64,000 nt of DNA from Bacillus dicomae (GCF_006494425.1 NZ_VHIV01000002.1:1302001-1366000); one strand, 5' to 3'; positions 1 through 8,964 are shown, numbered from the stretch's first letter. Notes: generated from the sequence alone by a model not told the origin. Numbers and translations: made by a program.

Positions 1-69
1 ATCCTTAAATGTATATACGCATCCAGAGCGTGTTTTAAATATAAAATAAGTAAAAGCGAGGCAATAAAT

Positions 70-1086
70 ATGAAATCTGTCACATTAGACAAACTACAAC
101 GTCCTTTAAAGGATTTACGTATTTCAGTTACTGATCGCTGTAATTTTCGCTGTCGATATTGTATGCCAGAAGAAATATTTGGTCCTGATTACTCGTTTTT
201 GTCTAATGATAAAATTTTATCTTTTGATGAGATTGAAAGGATAACACGTATTTTCGTTTCTTTAGGTGTTAGAAAATTACGGATTACAGGCGGAGAACCG
301 TTACTTCGAAGAGGTCTTCCGCAGCTTATCGAGCGCCTTAATAAAATAGATGGTGTGGAGGATATCGGTTTAACAACCAATGGATCGTTACTTAAAAAGT
401 TTGCTCCTGATTTATTTAAGGCGGGTTTATCACGTGTGACAGTTAGTTTAGATTCCTTAGAAGAAGAGCGGTTTTTCTATTTAAATGGTAATAGAAGCAA
501 AGTACAAAGGGTTTTGGAAGGAATACAGGTTGCAGCTGAAGTTGGTATGAAAATTAAAATAAACATGGTCGTACAAAAAGGGAAAAATGAACAAGATATT
601 ATACAGATGGCGCAATACTTTAAAGAAAATAAGCATATTCTTCGGTTTATTGAGTATATGGACGTCGGAAATTATAACGGTTGGGAGTTAAGGGAAGTTA
701 TCTCCAAACAAGAAATAGTAAATACGATTCATAAAGTTATGCCATTAGAACGTGTAGAAGCAAATTATCCAGGTGAAGTGGCTACTAGGTATCGTTATAT
801 AGGCAGTGATGAAGAAATAGGTATTATTTCATCAGTAACGGATTCTTTCTGTTCATCATGTACGAGAGCCCGTATTTCTGCAGAAGGAAAATTATATACG
901 TGTTTGTTCGCTTCTAAAGGAAATGATTTGAGAGAACTGCTTCGATCTGGATACAATGATGAGGAAATAACAGATATCGTAAGCAATATATGGAACAACC
1001 GAGAAGATCGTTATTCAGATGAACGCTTAAGTCATACAAGTAAAAAAAGAGCACCTAAAATTGAAATGTCACATATTGGTGGATGA
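70..1086 (+). CDS. moaA: GTP 3',8-cyclase MoaA
   Basis: Radical-SAM enzyme that starts molybdopterin synthesis by converting GTP to 3',8-cyclo-GTP, together with MoaC. The 338 residues fit the family. The N-terminal SAM cluster motif CNFRCRYC (Cys24, Cys28, Cys31) is visible. The C-terminal cluster is [10 protein letters not shown] followed by another Cys about 14 residues later, and the protein ends in the conserved Gly-Gly tail (SHIGG). The start follows an AGCGAGG-like ribosome site. It heads a same-strand series of cofactor genes, but a hairpin with a T-run separates it from the next gene. The first 69 bases hold only upstream leader sequence. Identification is secure. Confidence 0.96.
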   Translation: MKSVTLDKLQRPLKDLRISVTDRCNFRCRYCMPEEIFGPDYSFLSNDKILSFDEIERITRIFVSLGVRKLRITGGEPLLRRGLPQLIERLNKIDGVEDIGLTTNGSLLKKFAPDLFKAGLSRVTVSLDSLEEERFFYLNGNRSKVQRVLEGIQVAAEVGMKIKINMVVQKGKNEQDIIQMAQYFKENKHILRFIEYMDVGNYNGWELREVISKQEIVNTIHKVMPLERVEANYPGEVATRYRYIGSDEEIGIISSVTDSFCSSCTRARISAEGKLYTCLFASKGNDLRELLRSGYNDEEITDIVSNIWNNREDRYSDERLSHTSKKRAPKIEMSHIGG

Positions 1087-1207
1087 TATATAAGTGTGAC
1101 ACTATGATGGAGTATATACAAAATGGAATATGTGCAACGGTTGTAGATTTTCTATTTTATAGTAAAAGTGATGATTGATATCTCTGTAAAAGATGTGCAG
1201 AGAAATT

Positions 1208-1262
1208 AAGCAGCATTCAAAAACCTTTATTTTGAGGAGGTTTTTTGAAGCTGCTTTTTTAT
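1208..1262 (+). terminator. Hairpin with T-run between moaA and the formate/nitrite channel gene
   Basis: AGCAGC and TTCAAAAACCT pair with AGGTTTTTTGAA and GCTGCT, followed by TTTTTT. It may end the moaA transcript or act as an attenuator for the next gene, whose ribosome site GGAGG (1274-1278) lies just beyond it. Confidence 0.7.
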
Positions 1263-1286
1263 TTGGAGAAGATGGAGGAATTAGTA

Positions 1287-2066
1287 ATGGCATTTCATAA
1301 ACCGGAACAAATTGCTGAGCTTGTAATTGAGGCCGGTGTTCAAAAAGTAAGTCAGACGTTGCCAGCAATGCTTATTCTCGGTTTTTTAGGAGGAGCGTTT
1401 ATTTCGTTAGGTTTTTTACTTAACATTCGCGTTTTAGGTAATTTGCCTGAGCGCTGGGGGAGTTTAGTAAATGTTTTAGGAGGAGCGGTTTTTCCTGTTG
1501 GACTCATGCTCGTCGTATTAGCAGGAGGAGAATTAATTACCGGAAATATGATGTCACTATCTATGGCGCTATATGCAAAGAAAATTACATTGGTTAGTGT
1601 GCTAAATAACTGGGTTTGGATTACTTTCATGAATTTTGTAGGAGCTATTTTCGTAGCGTATTGTTTCGGTCATCTTGGCGGATTAACAGAGGGAGATTAT
1701 TTAAATAAAACGGTAGCGATAGCAGAAGGAAAGTTACATGAATCATTTGGGAGAACTTTAATTTTAGCAATTGGGTGTAATTGGCTCGTTTGTTTGGCGC
1801 TTTGGCTCGCTTATGGGACGAGTGATTTTGTCGGAAAAATAATTGGAATTTGGATTCCGATTATGGCATTTGTAGTGATTGGATTTCAGCAAGTGGTAGC
1901 GAATATGTTTGTCATCTCAGCAGTTATTTTTGCAGGTCATCTGACATGGATGGATCTTGCTAGAAATTTTGTTCCTGTCTTTATCGGAAATGTAATTGGC
2001 GGAGCTGGCTTTGTTGGATTTGCGTACTTTGCTTGTTATCAAAAACAACATTCTAATATGAAATAG
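1287..2066 (+). CDS. Formate/nitrite transporter (FNT) family channel, NirC-like
   Basis: A 259-residue integral membrane protein with six hydrophobic segments and family features such as GGAFISLGF near the N-terminus, AGGELITGNM in the middle and FAGHLTWMDL late in the chain. FNT proteins move formate, nitrite or related small monovalent anions across the cytoplasmic membrane. Among molybdenum-cofactor genes of the nitrate-reduction type, nitrite export or uptake is the likely job; this is inferred from context. The ATG at 1287 is preferred because GGAGG lies 8 bases upstream. A longer frame opening at 1245 would run through the preceding hairpin. Substrate specificity cannot be read from sequence alone. 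Confidence 0.9.
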   Translation: MAFHKPEQIAELVIEAGVQKVSQTLPAMLILGFLGGAFISLGFLLNIRVLGNLPERWGSLVNVLGGAVFPVGLMLVVLAGGELITGNMMSLSMALYAKKITLVSVLNNWVWITFMNFVGAIFVAYCFGHLGGLTEGDYLNKTVAIAEGKLHESFGRTLILAIGCNWLVCLALWLAYGTSDFVGKIIGIWIPIMAFVVIGFQQVVANMFVISAVIFAGHLTWMDLARNFVPVFIGNVIGGAGFVGFAYFACYQKQHSNMK

Positions 2067-2090
2067 TGTTCGTGAGAGGAAGGGTATGTA

Positions 2091-3107
2091 ATGGCTGAGC
2101 GGTATTCACGACAACAGTTGTTCAAACCAATTGGGAGTAGAGGGCAAGAAAAAATTCGAAATAAACATGTGTTAATTGTAGGAGCAGGTGCATTAGGAAG
2201 TGCAAGTGCCGAAAGTTTCGTACGTGCAGGTATTGGCGAGTTGACGATTATAGATCGTGATTACGTTGAATGGAGTAATTTACAAAGGCAACAATTGTAC
2301 TCTGAAAAAGATGCAAGAGAGAAATTGCCAAAAGCAATCGCTGCTAAAAATCGGCTAGAAAAACTTAATTCGGAAGTACAAATACATGCTTTCGTAATGG
2401 ATGCATGTGTAGAAAACTTGGAAGGGCTATTAGAAAATGTTGATGTAATAATTGATGCAACAGATAATTTCGATATCCGATTTATAATAAATGACTTATC
2501 ACAAAAACATAATATCCCGTGGGTATATGGTTCTTGCGTTGGCTCGTACGGTATGAGTTATACAATTATTCCGCAAGAGACACCGTGTTTACATTGTGTG
2601 CTGAAGAATGTTCCAGTTACAGGTGTGACGTGTGATACCGCTGGAATTATTAGCCCGACTGTTCAAATCGTCGCAGCATATCAAGTGGCGGAAGCACTCA
2701 AAATTTTAGTAGAAGATTTTGCAGCAATTAGAACAACATTTTTCATGTTTGATATATGGAGTAATCAAAACCATTTTATAAAACTAGGGAAAATCAAGAC
2801 AGACGATTGCCATTCGTGCGGTTTGAATCGCATGTATCCTTATTTATCATACGAAAACCAAACGAAGGTAGCCGCTTTATGCGGAAGAAATACAGTTCAA
2901 ATTAGATCGGTAGAAAATAGACAGTACAATTTTGATGATGTAGAAAAAGTATTAAAAAAACTGGGGAAAGTAGATCGGAATCCGTATTTACTATCTTGCC
3001 AATTAGATGATTACCGCATCGTTGTTTTTCGGGATGGTCGTGTTTTTATTCATGGTACAAATGATATTTCGAAAGCGAAACAATTATATTATCGTGTATT
3101 CGGTTAA
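2091..3107 (+). CDS. MoeB/ThiF-type sulfur-carrier adenylyltransferase
   Basis: E1-like enzyme of 338 residues. It has a nucleotide-binding glycine loop (VGAGALGS), an N-terminal RYSRQQLF segment with the conserved arginine, two zinc-binding CxxC pairs (CLHC and CHSC) and a candidate catalytic cysteine in GVTCDTAG. Enzymes of this family adenylate the C-terminal glycine of MoaD or ThiS. The moaD gene with its Gly-Gly end lies downstream in the same series, so MoaD activation is the natural role (MoeB). The C-terminal stretch of about 90 residues is not a recognisable rhodanese domain. Because ThiF and MoeB are hard to tell apart, no symbol is given. Confidence 0.9.
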   Translation: MAERYSRQQLFKPIGSRGQEKIRNKHVLIVGAGALGSASAESFVRAGIGELTIIDRDYVEWSNLQRQQLYSEKDAREKLPKAIAAKNRLEKLNSEVQIHAFVMDACVENLEGLLENVDVIIDATDNFDIRFIINDLSQKHNIPWVYGSCVGSYGMSYTIIPQETPCLHCVLKNVPVTGVTCDTAGIISPTVQIVAAYQVAEALKILVEDFAAIRTTFFMFDIWSNQNHFIKLGKIKTDDCHSCGLNRMYPYLSYENQTKVAALCGRNTVQIRSVENRQYNFDDVEKVLKKLGKVDRNPYLLSCQLDDYRIVVFRDGRVFIHGTNDISKAKQLYYRVFG

Positions 3108-3125
3108 TAGAAAGGGTTGTTAATA

Positions 3126-4433
3126 ATGGAAAGAAGAGTGCCAATTACGGTTGAAGAAGCTGTTCGTAAAGTAATGAGATTTGCTCATAACGGCTTAAAG
3201 GAGCTACTACCTATTGAATTAGCTTATGGACGTATATTAGCAGAGGATTTAGTAGCTGACCATGATGTACCTTCATTTAATCGTTCGCCGTATGACGGAT
3301 TTGCTATTAGAGCAAAAGATACGGATTTAGCAAGTTATGAAACGCCAATTGTATTTGAAGTAGTGGGTGAAATCGGTGCAGGCTCGCTGTTCCATGAGAA
3401 AGTAGGTCCATTTCAAGCGGTTCGAATTATGACAGGAGCGCAAATTCCGAATGGGTGTGATGCGGTTGTTATGTTAGAGCTAACTCGTCAATATGAGGAG
3501 GATGGCAACAAATATATGGAAGTGAAGCGATCATTCAAAACGGGCGACAATATTTCTTTTCAAGGTGAAGATGCTCGTAAAGGAACGGTTCTTGCAAAGG
3601 AAGGGTCATACATTAATCCAGGCATTTCAGCTCTTCTTGCTACGTTTGGGTATAGCGAGGTACCGGTGGCTAGAAAGCCTGTAATTGGACTATTAGCGAC
3701 TGGCAGTGAATTACTGGATGTAAACGATTCATTACAGCCAGGGAAAATCCGAAACAGTAATACGTATATGATATTGTCTCAAATTCGAAGAGCGGGCGGA
3801 AGAGTAAAATATTTTGGGAAGTGTAGCGATGATTTTCATACATGTTTCACAGCTGTAAAAGAAGCGTTAAGCCAAGTAGATATGCTCATTACAACAGGCG
3901 GTGTATCAGTAGGGGATTACGATTATTTACCAGCTATATATGAAAAATTAGGTGCATCTGTTCTTTTCAATAAAGTTGCAATGAGGCCAGGAAGTGTAAC
4001 GACTATAGCACAATTAAATGGCAAGTTATTATTTGGTTTGTCAGGAAATCCATCAGCTTGTTACGTAGGGTTTGAATTATTCGTAAGACCGTGTATTCGG
4101 ACGTATATGTTTAGTGAAAAAGCACATTTAAAAAGAGAAAAAGCGTTATTAGGAGAAGATTTTCTAAAGCCAAATCCATTTACAAGATTTGTACGAGCAA
4201 AACTGACATATAACGAAGGGCAGTTAATTGCTTATCCGTCAGGGTTTGATAAATCTAGCTCGGTTTCTTCATTAGCAGAATCGAATGCTTTTATCGTATT
4301 ACCAGGCGGGACAAGAGGATATAAAAAAGATATGTTTGTGGATGTTCTTTTATTGGAAGATAACGAAGGTAGTGAATGGCCTTGGACATTTCGCAAAGTG
4401 AGAGGTGGTTCCAATGGGACAAGTGCTATTTGA
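3126..4433 (+). CDS. moeA: Molybdopterin molybdenumtransferase MoeA
   Basis: Inserts molybdate into adenylated molybdopterin, the last common step of cofactor synthesis. The 435 residues match MoeA length. The N-terminal part carries PSFNRSPYDGFA and the GEIGAG strand. The molybdopterin-binding domain has LLATGSELL, TTGGVSVGDYDY and GLSGNPSA. The C-terminal beta domain ends near the stop. The ATG at 3126 has AAAGGG 9 bases upstream; a TTG at 3117 in the same frame sits on the ribosome site and is less likely. Its last 20 bases overlap the start of moaE, implying translational coupling. Confidence 0.95.
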   Translation: MERRVPITVEEAVRKVMRFAHNGLKELLPIELAYGRILAEDLVADHDVPSFNRSPYDGFAIRAKDTDLASYETPIVFEVVGEIGAGSLFHEKVGPFQAVRIMTGAQIPNGCDAVVMLELTRQYEEDGNKYMEVKRSFKTGDNISFQGEDARKGTVLAKEGSYINPGISALLATFGYSEVPVARKPVIGLLATGSELLDVNDSLQPGKIRNSNTYMILSQIRRAGGRVKYFGKCSDDFHTCFTAVKEALSQVDMLITTGGVSVGDYDYLPAIYEKLGASVLFNKVAMRPGSVTTIAQLNGKLLFGLSGNPSACYVGFELFVRPCIRTYMFSEKAHLKREKALLGEDFLKPNPFTRFVRAKLTYNEGQLIAYPSGFDKSSSVSSLAESNAFIVLPGGTRGYKKDMFVDVLLLEDNEGSEWPWTFRKVRGGSNGTSAI

Positions 4434-4878
4434 GATTGTTGATATACCGATTGTAGTTGAAGAAGTAACGAATAAAGTGGCAAGAAGAGAAGCAGGTGCG
4501 ATTACAACTTTTATCGGTACAGTGAGAGAATTAACAAAAGGAAAACGAACGCTATATTTAGAGTATGAAGCATATAAACCGATGGCAGTAAAACAACTTA
4601 TGAGAATTGGTGAAGAAATTAGTGAAAGATGGCCGGATGCAAAAGTAGCAATTACGCACCGAGTAGGACGGTTAGAAATAATGGATATTGCGGTAGTCAT
4701 TGCAGTTTCATCACCGCATCGAAAAGTAGCTTATGAAGCGAATGAATACGCAATTGAACGTATAAAGCGAATCGTCCCAATATGGAAAAAAGAATTTTGG
4801 GAAGATGGGACGATGTGGATTGGAGATCAACTTGAAAATACACATTATCCAGCAGGAAAACCGAAGAAGGAAGAATGA
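4414..4878 (+). CDS. moaE: Molybdopterin synthase catalytic subunit MoaE
   Basis: Large subunit of molybdopterin synthase, which with thiocarboxylated MoaD adds two sulfurs to cyclic pyranopterin monophosphate. The protein has 154 residues. Visible features are the N-terminal GAITTFIGTVRE segment, LEYEAYKPMA, the HRVGRLE strand and the C-terminal IPIWKKEFWEDG segment containing the conserved lysines. The ATG at 4414 lies 8 bases after AGAGG and inside the 3' end of moeA. The gene runs up to moaD with only 4 bases between. Confident assignment. Confidence 0.96.
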   Translation: MGQVLFEIVDIPIVVEEVTNKVARREAGAITTFIGTVRELTKGKRTLYLEYEAYKPMAVKQLMRIGEEISERWPDAKVAITHRVGRLEIMDIAVVIAVSSPHRKVAYEANEYAIERIKRIVPIWKKEFWEDGTMWIGDQLENTHYPAGKPKKEE

Positions 4879-4882
4879 GAAA

Positions 4883-5119
4883 ATGATTACAATTTTATTA
4901 TTTGCAAATTTACGTGAGGAAGTTGGATTGGATCGATTAGTAATTTCAGAAAAAGAAGAACTGACAGTACAGCAATTAAAAGAATGGCTCAAAGAAAGCT
5001 ATGGTTTACAATCGCTTGATAAAGTGATGGTGGCTGTTAATGAAGAGTTTGTAACGAATGAAGAGATGATAAAAGCTGGAGATATCGTCGCATTTATCCC
5101 GCCCGTTAGTGGTGGATAA
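4883..5119 (+). CDS. moaD: Molybdopterin synthase sulfur carrier subunit MoaD
   Basis: Small ubiquitin-fold sulfur carrier of 78 residues ending in PPVSGG; the terminal Gly-Gly is the site adenylated by MoeB and converted to a thiocarboxylate. The start at 4883 (MITILLFANLREE) is chosen because a GAAGGAAGAA-type ribosome site precedes it and because it gives the usual MoaD length; an upstream in-frame start at 4805 would overlap moaE by 74 bases. It is the partner of moaE just upstream. Confidence 0.95.
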   Translation: MITILLFANLREEVGLDRLVISEKEELTVQQLKEWLKESYGLQSLDKVMVAVNEEFVTNEEMIKAGDIVAFIPPVSGG

Positions 5120-5185
5120 TAAGTGTTTCTCGCAATGACAAGAAGATGTTGTATATAAATTAGAATACGAGAAGGGATGAGTTCT

Positions 5186-6235
5186 ATGATTACTCAAAAA
5201 CAAATAATGAATGCATTAAAACATGTAGAGGATCCAGAATTACACAAAAGTATTGTAGAGTTAAACATGGTCAGAAATATACAAATGAATGGAACAGAGG
5301 TTAAACTTGAAGTAGTGCTAACGATTCAAGGTTGTCCGTTAAAAGCAAAAATTCAACAAGATATTGAAGATTCACTTCACGCAATTGGTGCCTCTAAGGT
5401 GGATTTAACATTCGGTTCTATGACAAAAGAAGAACGTGCAGTCTTAACAGAGAAGTTAAAGAAAAATACTAGAACAGAAACTGGTATGCCGAGCATGCTT
5501 CGTTCTGATTCAGGGGTACGATTTATTACTGTAACGAGCGGAAAAGGTGGAGTCGGAAAATCAACTGTGACAATTAATCTTGCAACGGCTTTAGCTCGTA
5601 TGGGCAAAAAAGTGGGGATATTAGATGCAGATATATATGGTTTTAGCATTCCAGCTATGATGGAAACGAGTCAAAAACCAACGATGATTGATCAAACAGC
5701 AATTCCAGTCATTAGTCACGGTGTTAAAATCATGTCGATGGGATTTTTCACAGAAGAAAACAATCCGGTTATGTGGCGCGGACCGATGTTAAATAAATGG
5801 ATTCAAAATTTCCTTGCGAATACGCACTGGGGAGAATTAGATTATTTACTGCTTGATTTACCACCTGGTACAGGAGATGTTGCGATTGATGTTGCAGCAA
5901 TGATTCCGCAGGCGAAAGAAATTATCGTTACAACACCACATAATGTAGCTTCATTTGTAGCATCTAGAGTAGGCGTAATGGCGAAACATACGAAGCATGA
6001 GATTTTAGGTATTGTGGAAAATATGGCTTATTACGAAGAGCAAGATGGATCGAAAAATTATCTGTTCGGAAAAGGCGGTGGTGAAATGCTTGCAGAACAA
6101 TTGCAAACAGAAGTAATTGCCAAAATACCTTTTGCAAAACGTGAAGAAAATAATGGTTCATCTGTATATGATGAAGATTCTTTTGTTGGAGAAGTGTTTA
6201 CATCGTTAGCGGAAGATATTATTTATAAAGGATAA
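5186..6235 (+). CDS. Mrp/ApbC-type iron-sulfur cluster carrier P-loop ATPase
   Basis: A 349-residue cytoplasmic protein with an N-terminal MIP18-like (DUF59) domain of about 90 residues and a Mrp/NBP35 ATPase domain. The deviant Walker A motif SGKGGVGKST lies near residues 117-126, and DLPPGTGD follows later. Family members bind and hand over Fe-S clusters. Placement after moaD suggests service to MoaA or to a nitrate reductase, an inference. The ATG at 5186 is preferred since GAAGGG lies 9 bases upstream; the ATG at 5177 directly adjoins that site. It is often annotated salA, mrp or apbC. Confidence 0.92.
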   Translation: MITQKQIMNALKHVEDPELHKSIVELNMVRNIQMNGTEVKLEVVLTIQGCPLKAKIQQDIEDSLHAIGASKVDLTFGSMTKEERAVLTEKLKKNTRTETGMPSMLRSDSGVRFITVTSGKGGVGKSTVTINLATALARMGKKVGILDADIYGFSIPAMMETSQKPTMIDQTAIPVISHGVKIMSMGFFTEENNPVMWRGPMLNKWIQNFLANTHWGELDYLLLDLPPGTGDVAIDVAAMIPQAKEIIVTTPHNVASFVASRVGVMAKHTKHEILGIVENMAYYEEQDGSKNYLFGKGGGEMLAEQLQTEVIAKIPFAKREENNGSSVYDEDSFVGEVFTSLAEDIIYKG

Positions 6236-6249
6236 AGGAGGGATTTTTT

Positions 6250-6474
6250 ATGGCGTGTAATATCGATCATTCTATTGAAGATGTAATGAATAAACTTGAA
6301 AGTCAAAAGAGTTTTTTATCTGAAGAGATTTTTAAAGGGTTAAAAGAATTTTTACAAGGTAATCATTCACAAGAAATATTAAATGATGTATTTCATCTTT
6401 TAAAAAAATATGACTTAGTTGGTGAAGAAGAACAAGAGATAAGAAATGTACGATTATTGCTGATTATAAGATAA
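6250..6474 (+). CDS. Small uncharacterised protein following the Mrp ATPase
   Basis: A 74-residue protein not recognised as any named family. It starts 14 bases after the Mrp stop codon with a good AAAGGAGGG ribosome site, so it is probably cotranscribed. It is predicted mostly helical and soluble: there is no signal peptide or membrane segment, and acidic residues cluster near the C-terminus (VGEEEQEIR). Only Cys3 is present, so it is not an obvious metal carrier. A function linked to the nitrate/molybdenum region is possible from position alone. Confidence 0.75.
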   Translation: MACNIDHSIEDVMNKLESQKSFLSEEIFKGLKEFLQGNHSQEILNDVFHLLKKYDLVGEEEQEIRNVRLLLIIR

Positions 6475-6514
6475 ATACTCTTTGGGGTTGTTTTTTACAA
6501 GAGGGGTGAATGTA

Positions 6515-6913
6515 ATGAATATGAAGAAAATGATTGAAACGATAGAAGTAACAAAAGTGACGGATGAAGAATTATCGATTTCTCATTTACATCAAAAGCT
6601 TGTGAAGTTATATAGCCAAAAAAATGTAGCTAATTATACGGAGCTATTAAAATATATTTTATCATTATCCGTGCAGCTGAAGCTGAATCTTGTATTGAAA
6701 TATTTTGGTGTACGTCCGGTTGTTGCTACAGATGAGCGTATGCAATTTCAAGAGATATTTAAATGTTTAGCTAAGAAAGATGATAACGGGGAATGGTTTT
6801 TAAATTTCGTTTCTTTATATATAGGGCTAATTGTAGTTCTTCACTTTGATGAGAAAGTGATTGAGAGAAGTTTTCTCGATAAGATGGTAGTGGGTGAATG
6901 GAATGAGATATAA
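6515..6913 (+). CDS. Uncharacterised 132-residue protein
   Basis: No family recognised. The ATG at 6515 follows GAGGGGTGA by about 8 bases. The product begins MNMKKMIETIEVTKV, is rich in leucine and helical, and has a hydrophobic stretch (FLNFVSLYIGLIVVLHF) near residues 100-117 that may be a membrane segment or a buried helix. It lies 40 bases after the preceding small gene on the same strand. Its last 11 bases overlap the start of a 30-residue membrane peptide gene, so the two are likely translated together. Confidence 0.75.
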   Translation: MNMKKMIETIEVTKVTDEELSISHLHQKLVKLYSQKNVANYTELLKYILSLSVQLKLNLVLKYFGVRPVVATDERMQFQEIFKCLAKKDDNGEWFLNFVSLYIGLIVVLHFDEKVIERSFLDKMVVGEWNEI

Positions 6914-6995
6914 GAGCCTGCTCATAACATCTTTCTATTTAATTGCTATAACTGCGATTTTAATTGGTTATATAAATATGAAGGCAACAAATTAA
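6903..6995 (+). CDS. 30-residue single-span membrane peptide
   Basis: ATG at 6903, stop TAA at 6993-6995. The product starts MRYKSLLITSFYLIAI and ends INMKATN. It has one hydrophobic helix of about 20 residues with positive charges at the N-terminal side. A GGGTGA ribosome site lies about 5 bases upstream, inside the preceding gene, and the start overlaps that gene's stop by 11 bases in another frame. This is the geometry of a translationally coupled microprotein. No homologue is known to me. Confidence 0.55.
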   Translation: MRYKSLLITSFYLIAITAILIGYINMKATN

Positions 6996-7086
6996 ACTAG
7001 TTTGACAAAAAATGTTCTTCAGTTGTTTCCATCGTTTTTTCATGTTACCATTAAGCGAATTTTTCATAGGGAGAGAAAGCGATGAA

Positions 7087-7329
7087 ATGGATTTATTTAT
7101 TATTATTAACATTATAGCTTTTAGCCTTATGGGGCTTGATAAACGAAAAGCGAAGAAGAAACAGTGGAGAACGCCAGAGAGTACGTTGTTTTTATCAGCA
7201 GCAGCTGGGGGCGCAATTGGTGCTTGGATCGGTATGTATATATTTCACCATAAAACACATAAAAAGAAATTTGTTTTTGGTATACCATTACTTGTCGTTA
7301 TAACAGTATGTTTATTTTTGGCTGTATGA
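7087..7329 (+). CDS. DUF1294-type small membrane protein
   Basis: An 80-residue protein with an N-terminal membrane segment (MDLFIIINIIAFSLMG), the family-typical short basic motif DKRKAKKKQWR with TPESTLF, a glycine-rich segment (AAAGGAIGAWIGM) and a hydrophobic C-terminal helix. DUF1294 proteins are small inner-membrane proteins of unknown role. Starting at 7087 removes an unlikely upstream extension from 7012; GGGAGAG precedes this start by about 10 bases. It stands apart from its neighbours. Confidence 0.8.
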   Translation: MDLFIIINIIAFSLMGLDKRKAKKKQWRTPESTLFLSAAAGGAIGAWIGMYIFHHKTHKKKFVFGIPLLVVITVCLFLAV

Positions 7330-7420
7330 GAAATGTCGAAAGAAATGCAGATTGAATATTGGTAAAGTGGGCATGTAGGACCGTATAATGGAGAAAAATG
7401 AGAAGAGGAGAAAAAGGAAG

Positions 7421-8362
7421 ATGGGGAGTCAATCAGCACAGCAAAAAAAAGGGATCATATATGCGGCTGGTGCTTATACGATGTGGGGAATCCTACCAAT
7501 CTATTGGAAATGGGTCGAGGAAGTCCCAGCAGACGAAATATTAGCACACCGCATTGTTTGGGCGTTCGTTTTTATGTTACTTGTATTAGGTGTTACGAAG
7601 AGATTTCGCCAGTTTATTGGGGAGTTTGTGAATCTTTTTAAACGACCTAAATTATTAATGTCATTAACAATAGCTTCAGTCTTGATTAGCGGAAACTGGT
7701 TTGTCTACATATGGGCCGTTAATCATAATCATGTCATTGAAGCAAGTCTTGGTTATTATATTAATCCGCTTATTAGTATTTTACTTGGTACAGTTGTTTT
7801 AAAGGAAAAGTTAAACTTTTGGCAATATGTTGCAGTTGGTTTAGCTGGAGTAGGAGTTATCATTTTAACAGTACGTTTCGGGGCTATTCCGTGGGTTTCT
7901 TTATCACTTGCCCTTTCATTTGGGTTATATGGATTAACGAAAAAATTGTTAAATTATGATGCGACAATTGGACTAACGATGGAAACGATGTTAGTGACGC
8001 CGTTCGCGGTTATTTATCTCATTATGACAGGAGTACATGGCTTCGGTTCATTTGGATCTATTTCCATGTTATCAACGTTACTATTAATAGGAGCAGGTAT
8101 TGTTACAGCGTTACCACTTTTTTATTTTGCAAAAGGAGCACAACTTATTCCGCTTTATATGGTAGGTTTTTTACAATATATTGCACCAACAATTAGTTTG
8201 ATTTTAGGTGTATTCGTATTTGGTGAACATTTCACCTCTACTCATATGATTGCATTTTTCTGTATATGGGTTGCATTATTTGTATTCTCGGTAGCGAAAA
8301 CAAAGTTCTTAGTGCAGAAACAGCCGAAATTTATAAAAAATAAATCAGCAAAAGTATCATAA
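7421..8362 (+). CDS. rarD: EamA-family permease, RarD type
   Basis: A 313-residue integral membrane protein of the drug/metabolite transporter superfamily with about ten hydrophobic segments. The opening KGIIYAAGAYTMWGILPIYWK and the HRIVWAFVFML stretch are typical of RarD. Known members are called chloramphenicol-sensitive proteins, but the substrate is not established. The ATG at 7421 has GAGGAG 10 bases upstream; an in-frame ATG at 7388 would add 11 charged residues. A terminator hairpin follows at once. Confidence 0.88.
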   Translation: MGSQSAQQKKGIIYAAGAYTMWGILPIYWKWVEEVPADEILAHRIVWAFVFMLLVLGVTKRFRQFIGEFVNLFKRPKLLMSLTIASVLISGNWFVYIWAVNHNHVIEASLGYYINPLISILLGTVVLKEKLNFWQYVAVGLAGVGVIILTVRFGAIPWVSLSLALSFGLYGLTKKLLNYDATIGLTMETMLVTPFAVIYLIMTGVHGFGSFGSISMLSTLLLIGAGIVTALPLFYFAKGAQLIPLYMVGFLQYIAPTISLILGVFVFGEHFTSTHMIAFFCIWVALFVFSVAKTKFLVQKQPKFIKNKSAKVS

Positions 8363-8391
8363 TGCGTAGTATTTTCTACGCATTTTTCTTT
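8361..8391 (+). terminator. Intrinsic terminator after rarD
   Basis: AATGCGTAG pairs with CTACGCATT, followed by TTTCTTT; it starts at the rarD stop codon. Confidence 0.85.
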
Positions 8392-8439
8392 ATACTGATA
8401 CTATAGGATTTCCATTATAGCTAGTAGGGAGCTGAGAAC

Positions 8440-8865
8440 GTGGAAACAATTTTACATAACAATCCGCTTATGGCCGCTGTAATTTCATGGTTTTTAGCAC
8501 AATTAACGAAAGTAGTCTTTAAATTATTCAAAACGGGTGAATTTGATTTTGCAAAGTTTTTCGCTTCAGGTGGGATGCCAAGTTCTCATGCTTCAACTGT
8601 TACAGCACTGGCGACAGGTGTTGGTGTTGTGGAAGGGGTGGAAAGTACCTTATTTGCAATTGCTGTTATTTTTGCCATTATAGTTATGTATGACGCTTCA
8701 GGAGTAAGGCTTGCAGTAAGTAAACAGGCGAAAATATTGAATGAGTTTTTTCACGGTAGACAAACAGAATATAAGAAGTTAAATGAACTTGTCGGGCATA
8801 CACCGTATGAAGTAGTAGTTGGTGCTTTATTAGGGATTATTGTCGGAGTAGGATATTGTTTATGA
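8440..8865 (+). CDS. YuiD-like divergent PAP2 family membrane protein (DUF212)
   Basis: A 141-residue membrane protein with the DUF212 signatures FASGGMPSSHAS and MYDASGVRLAVSKQA. These resemble the SxxxH part of acid phosphatase/PAP2 enzymes and are followed by VGHTPYEVVVGALLG. It probably acts on a phosphorylated lipid or prenyl compound, but no substrate is proven for the family. It uses a GTG start at 8440 after a TAGGGAG site. It precedes squalene-hopene cyclase, but a terminator separates the two genes. Confidence 0.88.
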   Translation: METILHNNPLMAAVISWFLAQLTKVVFKLFKTGEFDFAKFFASGGMPSSHASTVTALATGVGVVEGVESTLFAIAVIFAIIVMYDASGVRLAVSKQAKILNEFFHGRQTEYKKLNELVGHTPYEVVVGALLGIIVGVGYCL

Positions 8866-8898
8866 GCAGAACATCTTATATGTTCTGCTTTTCTTTGT
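8865..8898 (+). terminator. Intrinsic terminator after the DUF212 gene
   Basis: AGCAGAACAT pairs with ATGTTCTGCT, then TTTCTTTGTTTT. Confidence 0.85.
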
Positions 8899-8964
8899 TT
8901 TCATACATATTCAGCTACTTTTTTGAATATCGTTATACGGATTTCGAAAGGGTGGGTGAGTAAG

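Noticed and set aside
1102-1368. 88-residue minus-strand open frame
   Set aside because: Antisense to the channel gene leader and to the hairpin; no ribosome site.
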